Positions 35,408-46,614 of a stretch of 64,000 bases of DNA are shown here, piece after piece. The DNA comes from Lycium barbarum. Its lineage: Eukaryota; Streptophyta; Magnoliopsida; Solanales; Solanaceae. The notes under the pieces are model-generated. The model was not told the origin of the DNA and ran no database searches. It saw nothing but the letters and a program-made list of their open reading frames with translations. How positions within the stretch are numbered: the first letter of the stretch is position 1; the number at the start of each line of letters is the position of its first letter. The translations under genes and the position numbers were made by a program. The stretch covers positions 82,262,120 to 82,326,119 of the forward strand of contig NC_083339.1 of NCBI RefSeq assembly GCF_019175385.1. Direction: 5' to 3'.

Positions 35408-35516
35408 GGGAAGCTACAGGGCATTTAGGATGTTACTTTCTTTGGAATCTTAGATCGTGCGATAGAGCTGTGCTATTAGGATAATTTTGATCTGACTCGC
35501 CTTTGTGTTTGCAGTG

Positions 35517-36917
35517 ATGCCTCCGAAGAAGGCAACGGCGGCCCAGAAGGGAAAGGCGAGGATTGGGGAGACTAGCCAGGCGCAGCGAGCTACCCGGGCT
35601 CGTGTTTATGATTTGCCTGAGGATGTGCCTCATTCTGAGGGGTCAGCTACACCCCCACTAGTACAGCCTGGAGCAGGACCTTCAGCAGCTCCAGAGGTCC
35701 GTGTATCCGCACCTGAGACTCCAGCTCCTCAGCCAGGGGCGGAGGATCGGACCCTGAGGGAGGCTGTACAGTTGCTGACTACGCTGGTAGCATGGCAGGC
35801 TCGCAGACGCGGGCGGAGGGATGATGATGACGATGACAGGCGGGACAGCCTGAGAGTTCGGGAGTTTCTGTTATGTGGCCCTCTAGAGTTCTTCGGGTCT
35901 AAGCCCGATGAGGACCCCCATGACTTTATTCGGGGGATGCGACGCTCACTGGACTTGGTCAGGGCTTCAGAGACCGAGTCAGTTGAGCTGGCTTCGCACA
36001 GGCTTCGAGATGTGGCTACCCACTGGTACGAGACTTGGGAGCTATCTAGAGGAGAGGGTGCCCCTCCAGCCACTTGGGATCAGTTTGTGACAGCATTCAC
36101 CCGCCACTTTTTGCCACCAGAGTTACGGCGGGCACGGGCTGATCGTTTCTTACGTCTGCAGCAGAGGGGTCGGAGTGTTCGCGAGTATAACCTTGAGTTT
36201 GATTCTCTGGCCCGATATGCACCGGCGGTGGTAGCAGATATGTCCGATCGGATGCACAGATATGTTATGGGATTGGACCGGTATTTGGTTGATAGCTGTA
36301 TGGCAGTGTCATTGCAGGCAGACATGGACATTGCCCGACTTCAGGCCTATGCGATGGGTATGGAGGACCGTCGCAGGTCTGATCCTGCTGGCAGAGATCG
36401 AGATAGGAGGCCGCCCAAGAGGGCTAGGTCCGCAGGTTATTCTGGAGATTCTCGAGGCGGACAGCCTCAGCAGCAGCAGTCAGACAGGCATTTTCCTTCG
36501 TCCGGCCGGAGTACTCAGTCAGGCAGCCGGAGATTCGATAGTACAGGACCGTCTGGGGCCGGTCAGAGCTCCAGAGTGGCAGGTTCGCAGGTATCCAGGG
36601 GTCCCAGCCAGGCCAGACCACCCAGACCCCATTGTCCCCATTGCGGGAAGTCTCATCCCGGGGAGTGTTATCGAGCAACTGGAGCTTGCTTTTCGTGTGG
36701 TGGTCAGGGCCACTTTATGAGAGATTGTCCTTTGGCTAGCGGTTCTGGTAGTGCTGCTCAGCAGACAGGGTCAGCCGCCGGTTCTTCTTCTGCTCCATTA
36801 GTTGCACGCCCTGGAGGGCGAGGTATTTCAGCACCGGCAGGACGCGGTCGAGGCCGCGGTGGCGCTTCAGGTTCTAGCGGTCCCTCGAACCGCATATATG
36901 CTTTGGCCAGCCGCTAG
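35517..36917 (+). CDS. gag polyprotein of element B (capsid and nucleocapsid)
   Basis: This gag would form the cytoplasmic particle in which element RNA is reverse transcribed. The start at 35517 (MPPKKATAAQKG) is preferred to an ATG four codons upstream because the same start is conserved in A and E. In order: a basic/acidic Pro-rich N-terminus; an Arg/Asp-rich patch (RRGRRDDDDDDRR); a retrotransposon-gag domain around residues 115-235 (GSKPDEDPHDFI, then HWYETWELSRGEGAP and REYNLEFDSLARYAP); a Ser/Gln/Gly-rich linker; and the knuckle CFSCGGQGHFMRDC (residues 391-404), preceded by a second Cys/His cluster, CPHCGKSHPGEC. It ends at TAG (36915-36917), a C-to-T change of a glutamine codon, since the same frame continues into protease. 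Length is about 466 residues. Confidence 0.92.
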   Translation: MPPKKATAAQKGKARIGETSQAQRATRARVYDLPEDVPHSEGSATPPLVQPGAGPSAAPEVRVSAPETPAPQPGAEDRTLREAVQLLTTLVAWQARRRGRRDDDDDDRRDSLRVREFLLCGPLEFFGSKPDEDPHDFIRGMRRSLDLVRASETESVELASHRLRDVATHWYETWELSRGEGAPPATWDQFVTAFTRHFLPPELRRARADRFLRLQQRGRSVREYNLEFDSLARYAPAVVADMSDRMHRYVMGLDRYLVDSCMAVSLQADMDIARLQAYAMGMEDRRRSDPAGRDRDRRPPKRARSAGYSGDSRGGQPQQQQSDRHFPSSGRSTQSGSRRFDSTGPSGAGQSSRVAGSQVSRGPSQARPPRPHCPHCGKSHPGECYRATGACFSCGGQGHFMRDCPLASGSGSAAQQTGSAAGSSSAPLVARPGGRGISAPAGRGRGRGGASGSSGPSNRIYALASR

Positions 36918-37081
36918 GATCAGGAGGCATCGCCAAACGTCGTCACAGGTACATTGCTGGTTTTCTCCAGATCTGTATATGCATTGATTGACCCTGGCTC
37001 TACTTTATCATATATCTCCCCGCTTGTTGCTAGTAAAATTGGGATAGTGTCTGAGCCTATAGAGCCATTTGAGGTAGCTAC
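36918..37081 (+). pseudogene. Protease start of element B, cut by element E
   Basis: The gag frame continues past the TAG into an aspartic-protease start with the catalytic segment ALIDPGSTLSYIS (Asp codon at 36990), as in Ty3/gypsy proteases of this branch. It would cleave the gag-pol polyprotein. The frame stops at 37081, where element E is inserted with a GCTAC duplication. The other part of protease lies at 46615, in the same frame once E is disregarded. Confidence 0.88.
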
Positions 37082-40000
37082 TGTCACGACCCAACCCCAT
37101 GGGCCGCGACTGGTGCCCTACAGGGACACCCCAGACAAACTCACACCCATATCATCGAAATCAGACTCGTCCAAACACAACATACGATATTCAGACTCAA
37201 CATCGTAATCAGACATCTACCGGATACTGATCCTAAGCAGTCGCCCGTACAGATCAAACAAATCGCAAATCAGAAAAGAGGCGGAATGTACTTCGCCAAA
37301 TTTTCACACACACACATCCGAAGGGTGGCGGAATGTACATCGCCCCCACAAGCATACACATACATACAAAATCAGAGGCCGACTTGGCCATAGTAGTGTA
37401 CGGGCCGCTTAAGAACACAAAACAGGCTCACATACGAACACACCGGACCCACGACCCACAAATCTGACTACAGGCCTCTAGACAAAACAGAACATAAGAC
37501 ATATGAACATAGGACGGGACAGGGCCCCGCCGTACCCACTCATCCAAGTATACAGAATACAGACACAACAAAAGATATGTACCAAAAGTAGGCTCCGGAT
37601 CAAGGGGAGCTCTCCAACACAGCAGACTGAGTAGCCTAAATCGGAGGACCACCCAGACGAGCTTCTGTACCTGCGGGCATGAAACACAGCCCCCGAAGAC
37701 ACGGGGGTCAGTACGGGAGAAGTACTGAGTATGTAAAGCAGAGGGTACAGAAATCACAAACACAGCTGGAGTCAGAAAGAACAAACACACCGACATCGTA
37801 GACAAAGCAAACCTGTGCGGGAGGCGAACGTACAAAATGCAAATCAAATCATGTATAGGGTTTAGGAACGTGGTCACCCCCCGACGCTGGTGCCACTACA
37901 CATCATAACTCCAGAAGTTTTCAAATATCCGTACAGTCTCCAGACACATCATATCACACACACATCATATCATCAAAACATATCAAATGCCATATCACAT
38001 CATAACTCCATAAACGGTAACCGGCCCTATGGCGAGGCCTCGGAAACCGTAACACATCATAACTCCCGAATATATTATAGCGCGCACGATCACAAAGTCG
38101 GCCCGGGTACCGACGAACGAAGTCATAGCAGACAGCACGAACAGAGTAGTGCAGAAACCATATGCATATTAAAATAATTTGTCAGACTCAACATATAATT
38201 TACGTACAAGTATATACTGACGCCAGAAGGCTCGGAATAGGAATCAGATTGATCAAAGTTTGCGTATATAAGTTACGAAGTGCCAAACGGCTAAATTCTC
38301 AAGAAAAACTGTTCATACGTCATTTTCCGAAAATCTCACATCGTTCAAAGTACAGAACGTACATTAATGGCATAGGAAGTTTCAAACACATCCTTGGGTC
38401 ATAAACAGAAGGTTGCGAATCGTAACAGACACAAGCGAATCAAACAAACCGAATAAGGGGAGCCTCGGGGCTCGCGGGCCCACCTCGGGTCAAATTGAGG
38501 CGGCGGACACAAATCGCAGATTTTTGGTTCCATAGAGTCATTTGCAAAAGTTTCGAAGAGTTTCGGACTCAACAGCACAAGTTATGGAGGTACGAGCGTT
38601 CTTTTACCCAAATGGGACCAAAAGGTTTCAATCGCGCTGAATGAATAGTGCTCGAACTTGAACCTCGATTTCCAAGAGCAGAGTTATTCCCGAGATTCCG
38701 AAATTTACCTAGTGGGTCTAGGACATGCCAAAAGAATGAGAGGTAGGCTTTACATACCTGGTTGGCGCCTTACGCTCCTCAAATCGCAATTCCCGTTTCG
38801 TCCAGAAACTGCAGATGGTCACTTTTACCAGTTACTATTCATGAGAATTAACATTTTAGTCTTTGGGCTATATTTGGCTACCGAAATTTCGGCAGCACTT
38901 CCCCTATAAATCTAACACCCCCGAGACTTAGCTCGGCTCAAAATACAACGACAACAACAACCCCAAACATCATTAAACCATACAAACCACAATCATACTA
39001 CATTAACTTCAAAATTTTACTTTAATACATGAGTTGGCAAATTCTTGATTCAACTTCAAAATTCCAACTCTATTTCCACATTAGTCCATTCATTCACTCA
39101 TTCTCAATTATTCAAACACACTACATACAAGTTCCAAATCACATACAAACATTCCCAAAGTTCACTACTTTCCAATTTTCATTCAAAACACCAAAAGTTA
39201 CGACGAACGTTCTAACTTGCGTCGTTTCATTCCAAATTCGTTATCATCAACCATAAATCTTATTTAAAGTCTTTAGTGTCATAAATATACTATGATATAC
39301 ACAAATATACCAAATGTATACGCTTTCCGATAACGTCCGAAATTATTTTCCAACACCAAATCAATTCTCCAAACATTCATTTACGTTATAAAGGTTACAA
39401 CGACACCTCAAACGACTAAACGGAATTAAATTCACATGGTCTTGCACTACATACAAGCCACGGCCAAACACACTCTTTTTGCACACACATGCCAAGCACA
39501 AACACAACACCATTCCAAAATCTTCATGCTAATTCAATCACTAACACATATGTACCCATTTCATAACATAAAAACATTGAAATCTTACCTTAATCTTAAG
39601 ATCCCGATTTGCCGCAAACGAGCACCTTACGCCAAACTAATTGTACCCCGTTGAAGAGGGGCTCGAGTACTTCATAATACGTTAAGGACAAGGATTTTTA
39701 GATCACCACAAAGCTAGCAATTTTTTTTTTTTTTTTTCTTTCCCTATACCCTTCGGCCGAGAGCCATTTTTTTCTTGTTCTTGAATTTTTTTCTTTTGTT
39801 CTAGATAATTATCCATTACAATGTGATATATATCCACTTATAGGTCATGTGCATAGCACATGACCTTGATGGAATGGGCTTGGGCTTGCCCCCCCTTTTG
39901 GCCGGCCACTTTCCTTCCTTTGGGCCTCAATTTTTGTATTCCATTTTCTTAGCCCAATGCATAAAATGTCCCGTTTTGTAATTCCCGAAACTAATTTCTA

Positions 40001-40157
40001 AAATTCCAAATTCACCCTCGGCCTTCCCCGAGGTCTTGACATTAATAGTTTCATAATCAACACGCGCATAGCGACTTAAACCAAAATTTCTTCCTCAATA
40101 CACACAAGTCTTATTTATCTCTTGATTTCCCGTTATACGAAAATACGGGACATAACA
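37082..40157 (-). repeat. 3' LTR of element E (3,076 bp)
   Basis: In element sense it starts TGTTATGTCCCGTATTTTCG at 40157 and ends GGGTCGTGACA at 37082. It contains GGCCGGCC (39900-39907), the E-box inverted repeat (39843-39863), a long T tract on the plus strand (about 39720-39737), CTGCCGAAATTTCGGTAG (38880) and R-region stem-loops (37670-37731). Confidence 0.95.
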
Positions 40158-40170
40158 TTCTCCCCCCCTT
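40158..40170 (-). other. Polypurine tract of element E
   Basis: On the minus strand AAGGGGGGGAGAA directly precedes the 3' LTR, as in element B. Just before it is the conserved ATTCGAGGACGAATG motif (plus-strand CATTCGTCCTCGAAT). Confidence 0.9.
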
Positions 40171-40474
40171 AAAAACATTCGTCCTCGAATGTTGAATCGA
40201 ACTCATGGGTGTCGTACTACTCCGGGAGGGTTCTCTTGATAGTTGTCCTTTATTGATTTCTCCGACATGTCTTCTTTACCAATACTAGGGTAGATTTTTC
40301 ACATCACTGACTCAAATACCTTCATAATACATTTTCTCATACTCTACGTAATCACCGAACTCTGCACTATATTCTTGTAAGGGACGGACGCTTTCCAGAT
40401 ATCATCGCCAATATCATCTTCTTTTCACACTCCTGAGTTTCCTTACCACATCGTCGTAATCTCACTTTACTTCA

Positions 40475-40960
40475 TATCAGACACTTCATGCCCAACAGAC
40501 TCAGAACTAAAACCGAACGGATTCATAATCGGAAGCAGACATACTCAACGATGGCGGACGGATTCGTAGTCAACATCGAAGGTACGGAAGCATATCAGAC
40601 ACATCTGAGATCGGAGTCAGACGTACAAAGGAGTATCGGACGAATTCGTAAGCAGAATCAAACACACGAAGGTATACCAAACAGATTCACAATCGAAGTC
40701 AGACGTACGGACTCATATCGGACAGATCCGAAATCAGAATCAAATATACAGGATTGTTTCATACAAAGTCGTGACCAGTCAAACCGAAGTGTATCGAACA
40801 CACACGCGGTCAAAATCAAACGCACCGAAGCATATCAGATGAATTTATATCCAGAGTCAGACCCACAGAGGTGTGCCAGACAGAAACGGATTCAGAATCA
40901 AACACACAAAAGGTTCATCGAACAGGAACGTAGTCGAACTCAAAAATATAGAGGCGTACT
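40475..40960 (-). repeat. Degenerate 42-bp tandem repeat in the 3' region of element E
   Basis: On the plus strand about a dozen units of 41-42 bp share the pattern GAATCAAACACACGAAGG / CGGACGAATTCG with drift. Translated antisense to the element, they give a 172-residue open frame (40488-41006) made of 14-residue repeats rich in Arg, Gln, Ser and Thr. The open frame is most simply explained by a stop-free unit whose length is a multiple of three. No known protein repeat is recognised. It occupies the place where pol would be. Confidence 0.7.
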
Positions 40961-41340
40961 AGGTAGAGCCTCATCGGCATCGGAAGTGCAGAAGCACTAT
41001 GGATAGAATATCAATTTGGGATTAAATCATTTATATTAAGGCTCCAATAATTCATGAGAATTTCCCTTTATTTGCAACTCACTCACCAAGTCGTCACACA
41101 ATTCGCCTTGCGTCTTACGTATCGACTTCCTTCAAAAATTTCACTTACTCACACTGCTTATCTTTTATTTATCACTACATTAGTTTCCGGGGCTCGGCTC
41201 TTAGCCCTCATGGCCCTGAATGGAAATCATACACACACACATACACATACACATACACATACACACGTTTACTCATACCTTACTGGCGAACATCTCTGAC
41301 TGTTATTCAAATTCGTTCAATTTCCCAAGCGGTGGCATAC

Positions 41341-41396
41341 CCTTTTCCTTTTTGCCCATTTAGTCCGCCTCGTTCCGCGCGGCTCTCGCGAGGGCA
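41341..41396 (-). other. Conserved block downstream of the 5S-like segment in E
   Basis: On the minus strand CGCGCGGAACGAGGCGGACT, then AAATGGGCAAAAAGGAAAA, align with 11645-11690 in D and 54141-54190 in C. In all three the block starts 83-85 bp after the 5S-derived sequence. No coding function is apparent. Confidence 0.65.
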
Positions 41397-41480
41397 CTAA
41401 TTATTCCACACACATTCTATTTATTCTTGGTTACCCCAAATTCTCATTTACATTAATCATACTTACACTTGTGCAAAATT

Positions 41481-41555
41481 TTGCATTACTTCCCAGGGGG
41501 TCACCCATCCCTGAATTGCTCTGGCTTGAGCATGCTTAACCCCGAATCTTTTACG
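41481..41555 (-). pseudogene. Partial 5S rRNA-derived sequence in element E
   Basis: On the minus strand GGTTAAGCATGCTC, then GGGATGGGTGACCCCCTGGG and AAGT, match the middle and 3' part of plant 5S rRNA, covering the internal control region. The 5' third is not recognisable. It lies about 300 bp after the end of gag, in sense with the element. Box C is identical to that of the copy in element C. Confidence 0.7.
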
Positions 41556-41858
41556 TATTTTGACGCGTTAGGGTTGATATAATTTCGTCAATTGCCCCGC
41601 ACTACCTTTGTCACGCAATTTTAGGCCAAACGGGGTCTTAGCAAATTTTTCGGAAATTTTTCGTAGCGGGTCCCCCTTTGTCCCAAAGAAGTCGTTTGCT
41701 TTTCTGGCTATGTGGTCTATCGTTCTAGCCTTCCAACTCCCATATATTTTCCTCACACACGTACAGATAACTGCCTCAGATATTTTCATTAATTCAGATT
41801 CTTACCCTACCTTTACTGACACACACAAAAGAATATCGCATAATACTGAGGTACAAAC

Positions 41859-43331
41859 CTACCATTGCACATATTCATTAAACAAAAGGGTTAGTAATAT
41901 ACCTGGGTCTGTATCTGGGGGTGCCTCTGGGTCCCGATGACCAGTCAAAGCGTAGATGCGGTTCGAGGGACCGCTAGAATCTGAACCCCCACCACGGCCT
42001 CTACCGCGGCCCGCTGGTGCTGGCATACCTCGCCCTGTCGAGCGCGTGGCCGAAGGGGTAGATGACGAACCCGCAACAGATCTCATCGGCGGTGCTGCGC
42101 TACCGGAACCGCCTGCCCACGGACAATCCCGCATGATATGGCCCTGGCGGCCGCAAGCAAAACAGGCCCCTGTGGCTCTGAAGCACTCACCTGGGTGCGA
42201 TCTTCCGCAATACGAACACTGGGGTATGGGTGGCCTAGACTGACTGGGACCCCTGCTCGACTGAGGACCTGGGGCTCTGGAACTCTGGTCTGCCCTGGAC
42301 GGTCCTGCTCCATCAAACCTCTTACCAACAGACTGTGCGTCCCGGCCTGACGGAGGAAAGTACCCGCTGGACTGATACTGAGGCTGCCCGCTCCGAGAAT
42401 CTCCAGAATATCCCGCTGATCTGGCCCTCTTGGGCCGTCTCCCATCATACTCTCGGCTGGGCCGATCTGCTCGGTGCCGGTTCTCCATCCCCTGGGCGTA
42501 GGCCTGTAGACGGGCAATGTCCATATCTGTCTGCAATGACACCGCCATACACCCGTCAATCAAGTAACGATCCAGCCCCATAACATATCTATGCATCCGA
42601 TCTGTCATATCTGCCACCACGGCAGGGGCGTACCGGGCCAGGGAATCAAACTCCAAATTATATTCACGGACGCTCCGACCCCTCTGCTGCAGATGCAAAA
42701 ACCGATCAGCTCGCTCCCGTCGTAACTCTGGGGGCAGGAAGTGGCGGGTGAAAGCAGTCACAAACTGATCCCACATAGCTGGAGGAGCACCCTCACCCCG
42801 GGATAGCTCCCAAGTCTCATACCAATGCGCGGCAACATCCCGAAGCCTATGCGAAGCTAGCTCCACCGACTCGGTCTCTGAAGCCCTGACCAAGTCTAAT
42901 GCACGCCGCATCCCCCGAATGAAGTCATGGGGGTCCTCATCGGGCTTAGACCCGAAAAACTCTGGAGGGCCGCATAACAAGAACTCCCGAACTCTCAGGC
43001 TTTCCCGCCTGTCCTCATCATCATCGTCTCTCCGCCCGCGCCTGCGAGCCTGGCCGGCTACAATCGTAGTCAACAACTGTACAGCCTCCCTCAGGGTCCT
43101 ATCCTCCGCCCCTGGCTGAGAAGCTGGCGTCTCAGGAGCGGGTACACGGACCTCTGGAGCTGCTGAAGGTCCCGCTCCCGGCTGTACTAATGGGGGTGTA
43201 GCAGACCCCTCAGAATGAGGTGTAACCTCAGGCAAATCATAAACACGAGCCCGAGTAGCCCGTTGTGCCTGACTGGTCTCTCCCACCTTCGCCTTGCCCT
43301 TCTGGGCCGCCGTTGCCTTCTTCGGAGGCAT
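41859..43331 (-). CDS. Intact gag of element E
   Basis: This minus-strand frame of 490 residues starts at the conserved MPPKKATAAQKG; an in-frame ATG four codons earlier is less likely. It is very similar to the B gag throughout: Pro/Glu-rich N-terminus, Arg/Asp patch (RRGRRDDDDEDRR), retrotransposon-gag domain around residues 115-240 (FFGSKPDEDPHDFI; HWYETWELSRGEGAP), basic linker, the cluster CSYCGRSHPGEC and the knuckle CFACGRQGHIMRDC (42123-42164). No stop interrupts it, unlike the gags of A and B. After the PDTDPGILL segment the match to B ends abruptly near 41895, ten residues before a stop, marking the junction where protease and pol were replaced by non-coding DNA. It is probably translatable. 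Confidence 0.93.
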   Translation of the reverse strand: MPPKKATAAQKGKAKVGETSQAQRATRARVYDLPEVTPHSEGSATPPLVQPGAGPSAAPEVRVPAPETPASQPGAEDRTLREAVQLLTTIVAGQARRRGRRDDDDEDRRESLRVREFLLCGPPEFFGSKPDEDPHDFIRGMRRALDLVRASETESVELASHRLRDVAAHWYETWELSRGEGAPPAMWDQFVTAFTRHFLPPELRRERADRFLHLQQRGRSVREYNLEFDSLARYAPAVVADMTDRMHRYVMGLDRYLIDGCMAVSLQTDMDIARLQAYAQGMENRHRADRPSREYDGRRPKRARSAGYSGDSRSGQPQYQSSGYFPPSGRDAQSVGKRFDGAGPSRADQSSRAPGPQSSRGPSQSRPPIPQCSYCGRSHPGECFRATGACFACGRQGHIMRDCPWAGGSGSAAPPMRSVAGSSSTPSATRSTGRGMPAPAGRGRGRGGGSDSSGPSNRIYALTGHRDPEAPPDTDPGILLTLLFNEYVQW

Positions 43332-43447
43332 CGCTGCAAACACAACAACGGGTCAGATCAGAATGATCCTAATAACACAGCTCTATCGCACGATCTAAGA
43401 TTCCAAAGAAAGGGCAACACAACATCCTAGATGTCCTGTAGCTTCCT

Positions 43448-43481
43448 GTTTATAGATGTGGTGCACAACACATCGATAAAC
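43448..43481 (-). ncRNA. Leader hairpin of E, candidate RNA dimerisation site
   Basis: On the minus strand the arms GTTTATCGATGTG and CACATCTATAAAC enclose the loop TTGTGCAC, which ends in the palindrome GTGCAC. It is nearly identical to the B hairpin and lies 44 nt after the primer-binding site. Confidence 0.72.
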
Positions 43482-43525
43482 AAGACTCTACTAGACACGG
43501 CCTGTAGACATTCCGAGGACAAACC

Positions 43526-43537
43526 GCTCTGATACCA
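43526..43537 (-). other. Primer-binding site of element E
   Basis: The minus strand reads TGGTATCAGAGC, a perfect initiator tRNA-Met complement, a few bases from the LTR end at 43541. Confidence 0.93.
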
Positions 43538-43540
43538 CTT

Positions 43541-46500
43541 TGTCACGACCCAACCCCATGGGCCGCGACTGGTGCCCTACAGGGACACCCCAGACAAACT
43601 CACACCCATATCATCGAAATCAGACTCGTCCAAACACAACATACGATATTCAGACTCAACATCGTAATCAGACATCTACCGGATACTGATCCTAAGCAGT
43701 CGCCCGTACAGATCAAACAAATCGCAAATCAGAAAAGAGGCGGAATGTACTTCGCCAAATTTTCACACACACACATCCGAAGGGTGGCGGAATGTACATC
43801 GCCCCCACAAGCATACACATACATACAAAATCAGAGGCCGACTTGGCCATAGTAGTGTACGGGCCGCTTAAGAACACAAAACAGGCTCACATACGAACAC
43901 ACCGGACCCACGACCCACAAATCTGACTACAGGCCTCTAGACAAAACAGAACATAAGACATATGAACATAGGACGGGACAGGGCCCCGCCGTACCCACTC
44001 ATCCAAGTATACAGAATACAGACACAACAAAAGATATGTACCAAAAGTAGGCTCCGGATCAAGGGGAGCTCTCCAACACAGCAGACTGAGTAGCCTAAAT
44101 CGGAGGACCACCCAGACGAGCTTCTGTACCTGCGGGCATGAAACACAGCCCCCGAAGACACGGGGGTCAGTACGGGAGAAGTACTGAGTATGTAAAGCAG
44201 AGGGTACAGAAATCACAAACACAGCTGGAGTCAGAAAGAACAAACACACCGACATCGTAGACAAAGCAAACCTGTGCGGGAGGCGAACGTACAAAATGCA
44301 AATCAAATCATGTATAGGGTTTAGGAACGTGGTCACCCCCCGACGCTGGTGCCACTACACATCATAACTCCAGAAGTTTTCAAATCTCCGTACAGTCTCC
44401 AGACACATCATATCACACACACATCATATCATCAAAACATATCAAATGCCATATCACATCATAACTCCATAAACGGTAACCGGCCCTATGGCGAGGCCTC
44501 GGAAACCGTAACACATCATAACTCCCGAATATATTATAGCGCGCACGATCACAAAGTCGGCCCGGGTACCGACGAACGAAGTCATAGCAGACAGCACGAA
44601 CAGAGTAGTGCAGAAACCATATGCATATCAAAATAATTTGTCAGACTCAACATATAATTTACGTACAAGTATATACTGACGCCAGAAGGCTCGGAATAGG
44701 AATCAGATTGATCAAAGTTTGCGTATATAAGTTACGAAGTGCCAAACGGCTAAATTCTCAAGAAAAACTGTTCATACGTCATTTTCCGAAAATCTCACAT
44801 CGTTCAAAGTACAGAACGTACATTAATGGCATAGGAAGTTTCAAACACATCCTTGGGTCATAAATAGAAGGTTGCGAATCGTAACAGACACAAGCGAATC
44901 AAACAAACCGAATAAGGGGAGCCTCGGGGCTCGCGGGCCCACCTCGGGTCAAATTGAGGCGGCGGACACAAATCGCAGATTTTTGGTTCCATAGAGTCAT
45001 TTGCAAAAGTTTCGAAGAGTTTCGGACTCAACAGCACAAGTTATGGAGGTACGAGCGTTCTTTTACCCAAATGGGACCAAAAGGTTTCAATCGCGCTGAA
45101 TGAATAGTGCTCGAACTTGAACCTTGATTTCCAAGAGCAGAGTTATTCCCGAGATTCCGAAATTTACCTAGTGGGTCTAGGACATGCCAAAAGAATGAGA
45201 GGTAGGCTTTACATACCTGGTTGGCGCCTTACGCTCCTCAAATCGCAATTCCCGTTTCGTCCAGAAACTGCAGATGGTCACTTTTACCAGTTACTATTCA
45301 TGAGAATTAACATTTTAGTCTTTGGGCTATATTTGGCTACCGAAATTTCGGCAGCACTTCCCCTATAAATCTAACACCCCCGAGACTTAGCTCGGCTCAA
45401 AATACAACGACAACAACAACCCCAAACATCATTAAACCATACAAACCACAATCATACTACATTAACTTCAAAATTTTACTTTAATACATGAGTTGGCAAA
45501 TTCTTGATTCAACTTCAAAATTCCAACTCTATTTCCACATTAGTCCATTCATTCACTCATTCTCAATTATTCAAACACACTACATACAAGTTCCAAATCA
45601 CATACAAACATTCCCAAAGTTCACTACTTTCCAATTTTCATTCAAAACACCAAAAGTTACGACGAACGTTCTAACTTGCGTCGTTTCATTCCAAATTCGT
45701 TATCATCAACCATAAATCTTATTTAAAGTCTTTAGTGTCATAAATATACTATGATATACACAAATATACCAAATGTATACGCTTTCCGATAACGTCCGAA
45801 ATTATTTTCCAACACCAAATCAATTCTCCAAACATTCATTTACGTTATAAAGGTTACAACGACACCTCAAACGACTAAACGGAATTAAATTCACATGGTC
45901 TTGCACTACATACAAGCCACGGCCAAACACACTCTTTTTGCACACACATGCCAAGCACAAACACAACACCATTCCAAAATCTTCATGCTAATTCAATCAC
46001 TAACACATATGTACCCATTTCATAACATAAAAACATTGAAATCTTACCTTAATCTTAAGATCCCGATTTGCCGCAAACGAGCACCTTACGCCAAACTAAT
46101 TGTACCCCGTTGAAGAGGGGCTCGAGTACTTCATAATACGTTAAGGACAAGGATTTTTAGATCACCACAAAGCTAGCAATTTTTTTTTTTTTTTCTTTCC
46201 CTATACCCTTCGGCCGAGAGCCATTTTTTTCTTGTTCTTGAATTTTTTTCTTTTGTTCTAGATAATTATCCATTACAATGTGATATATATCCACTTATAG
46301 GTCATGTGCATAGCACATGACCTTGATGGAATGGGCTTGGGCTTGCCCCCCCTTTTGGCCGGCCACTTTCCTTCCTTTGGGCCTCAATTTTTGTATTCCA
46401 TTTTCTTAGCCCAATGCATAAAATGTCCCGTTTTGTAATTCCCGAAACTAATTTCTAAAATTCCAAATTCACCCTCGGCCTTCCCCGAGGTCTTGACATT

Positions 46501-46614
46501 AATAGTTTCATAATCAACACGAGCATAGCGACTTAAACCAAAATTTCTTCCTCAATACACACAAGTCTTATTTATCTCTTGATTTCCCGTTATACGAAAA
46601 TACGGGACATAACA
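43541..46614 (-). repeat. 5' LTR of element E (3,074 bp)
   Basis: It is nearly identical to 37082-40157. Differences seen include single bases near 44385, 44630, 44866, 45124 and 46522 and a T tract two bases shorter near 46180. It drives the leader and gag on the minus strand. A 149-residue open frame within it (43887-44336), repeated in the other LTR, spans the structured R/U5 region and is not credible as a gene. Confidence 0.95.

Larger units (their letters stand above)
37082..46614 (-). mobile_element. Element E: young gag-only LTR element (TR-GAG type), minus strand
   Basis: Two nearly identical LTRs (37082-40157 and 43541-46614) flank a 3.4-kb internal region, with the perfect target duplication GCTAC (37077-37081 and 46615-46619). 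On the minus strand the order is LTR, primer-binding site, leader hairpin, open gag, 5S-like segment, 42-bp tandem repeats, polypurine tract, LTR. There is no protease, reverse transcriptase, RNase H or integrase. This fits the published class of terminal-repeat elements with only a gag domain. About five substitutions separate the LTRs by eye over 3.07 kb, making it the youngest element here. Its gag and LTR start closely resemble those of B, so B-type elements probably supplied the polymerase. Confidence 0.95.

Noticed and set aside
36262..36720. 152-residue open frame overlapping the B gag in another frame, and similar frames over E gag
   Set aside because: They are shadows of the gag coding region, which has clear domain support in its own frame.
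37428..37877. 149-residue open frame on the minus strand, repeated at 43887-44336
   Set aside because: It is present twice only because it lies in the two LTRs of E. It spans the structured R/U5 region and has no recognisable domain; the two copies are too similar to judge selection.
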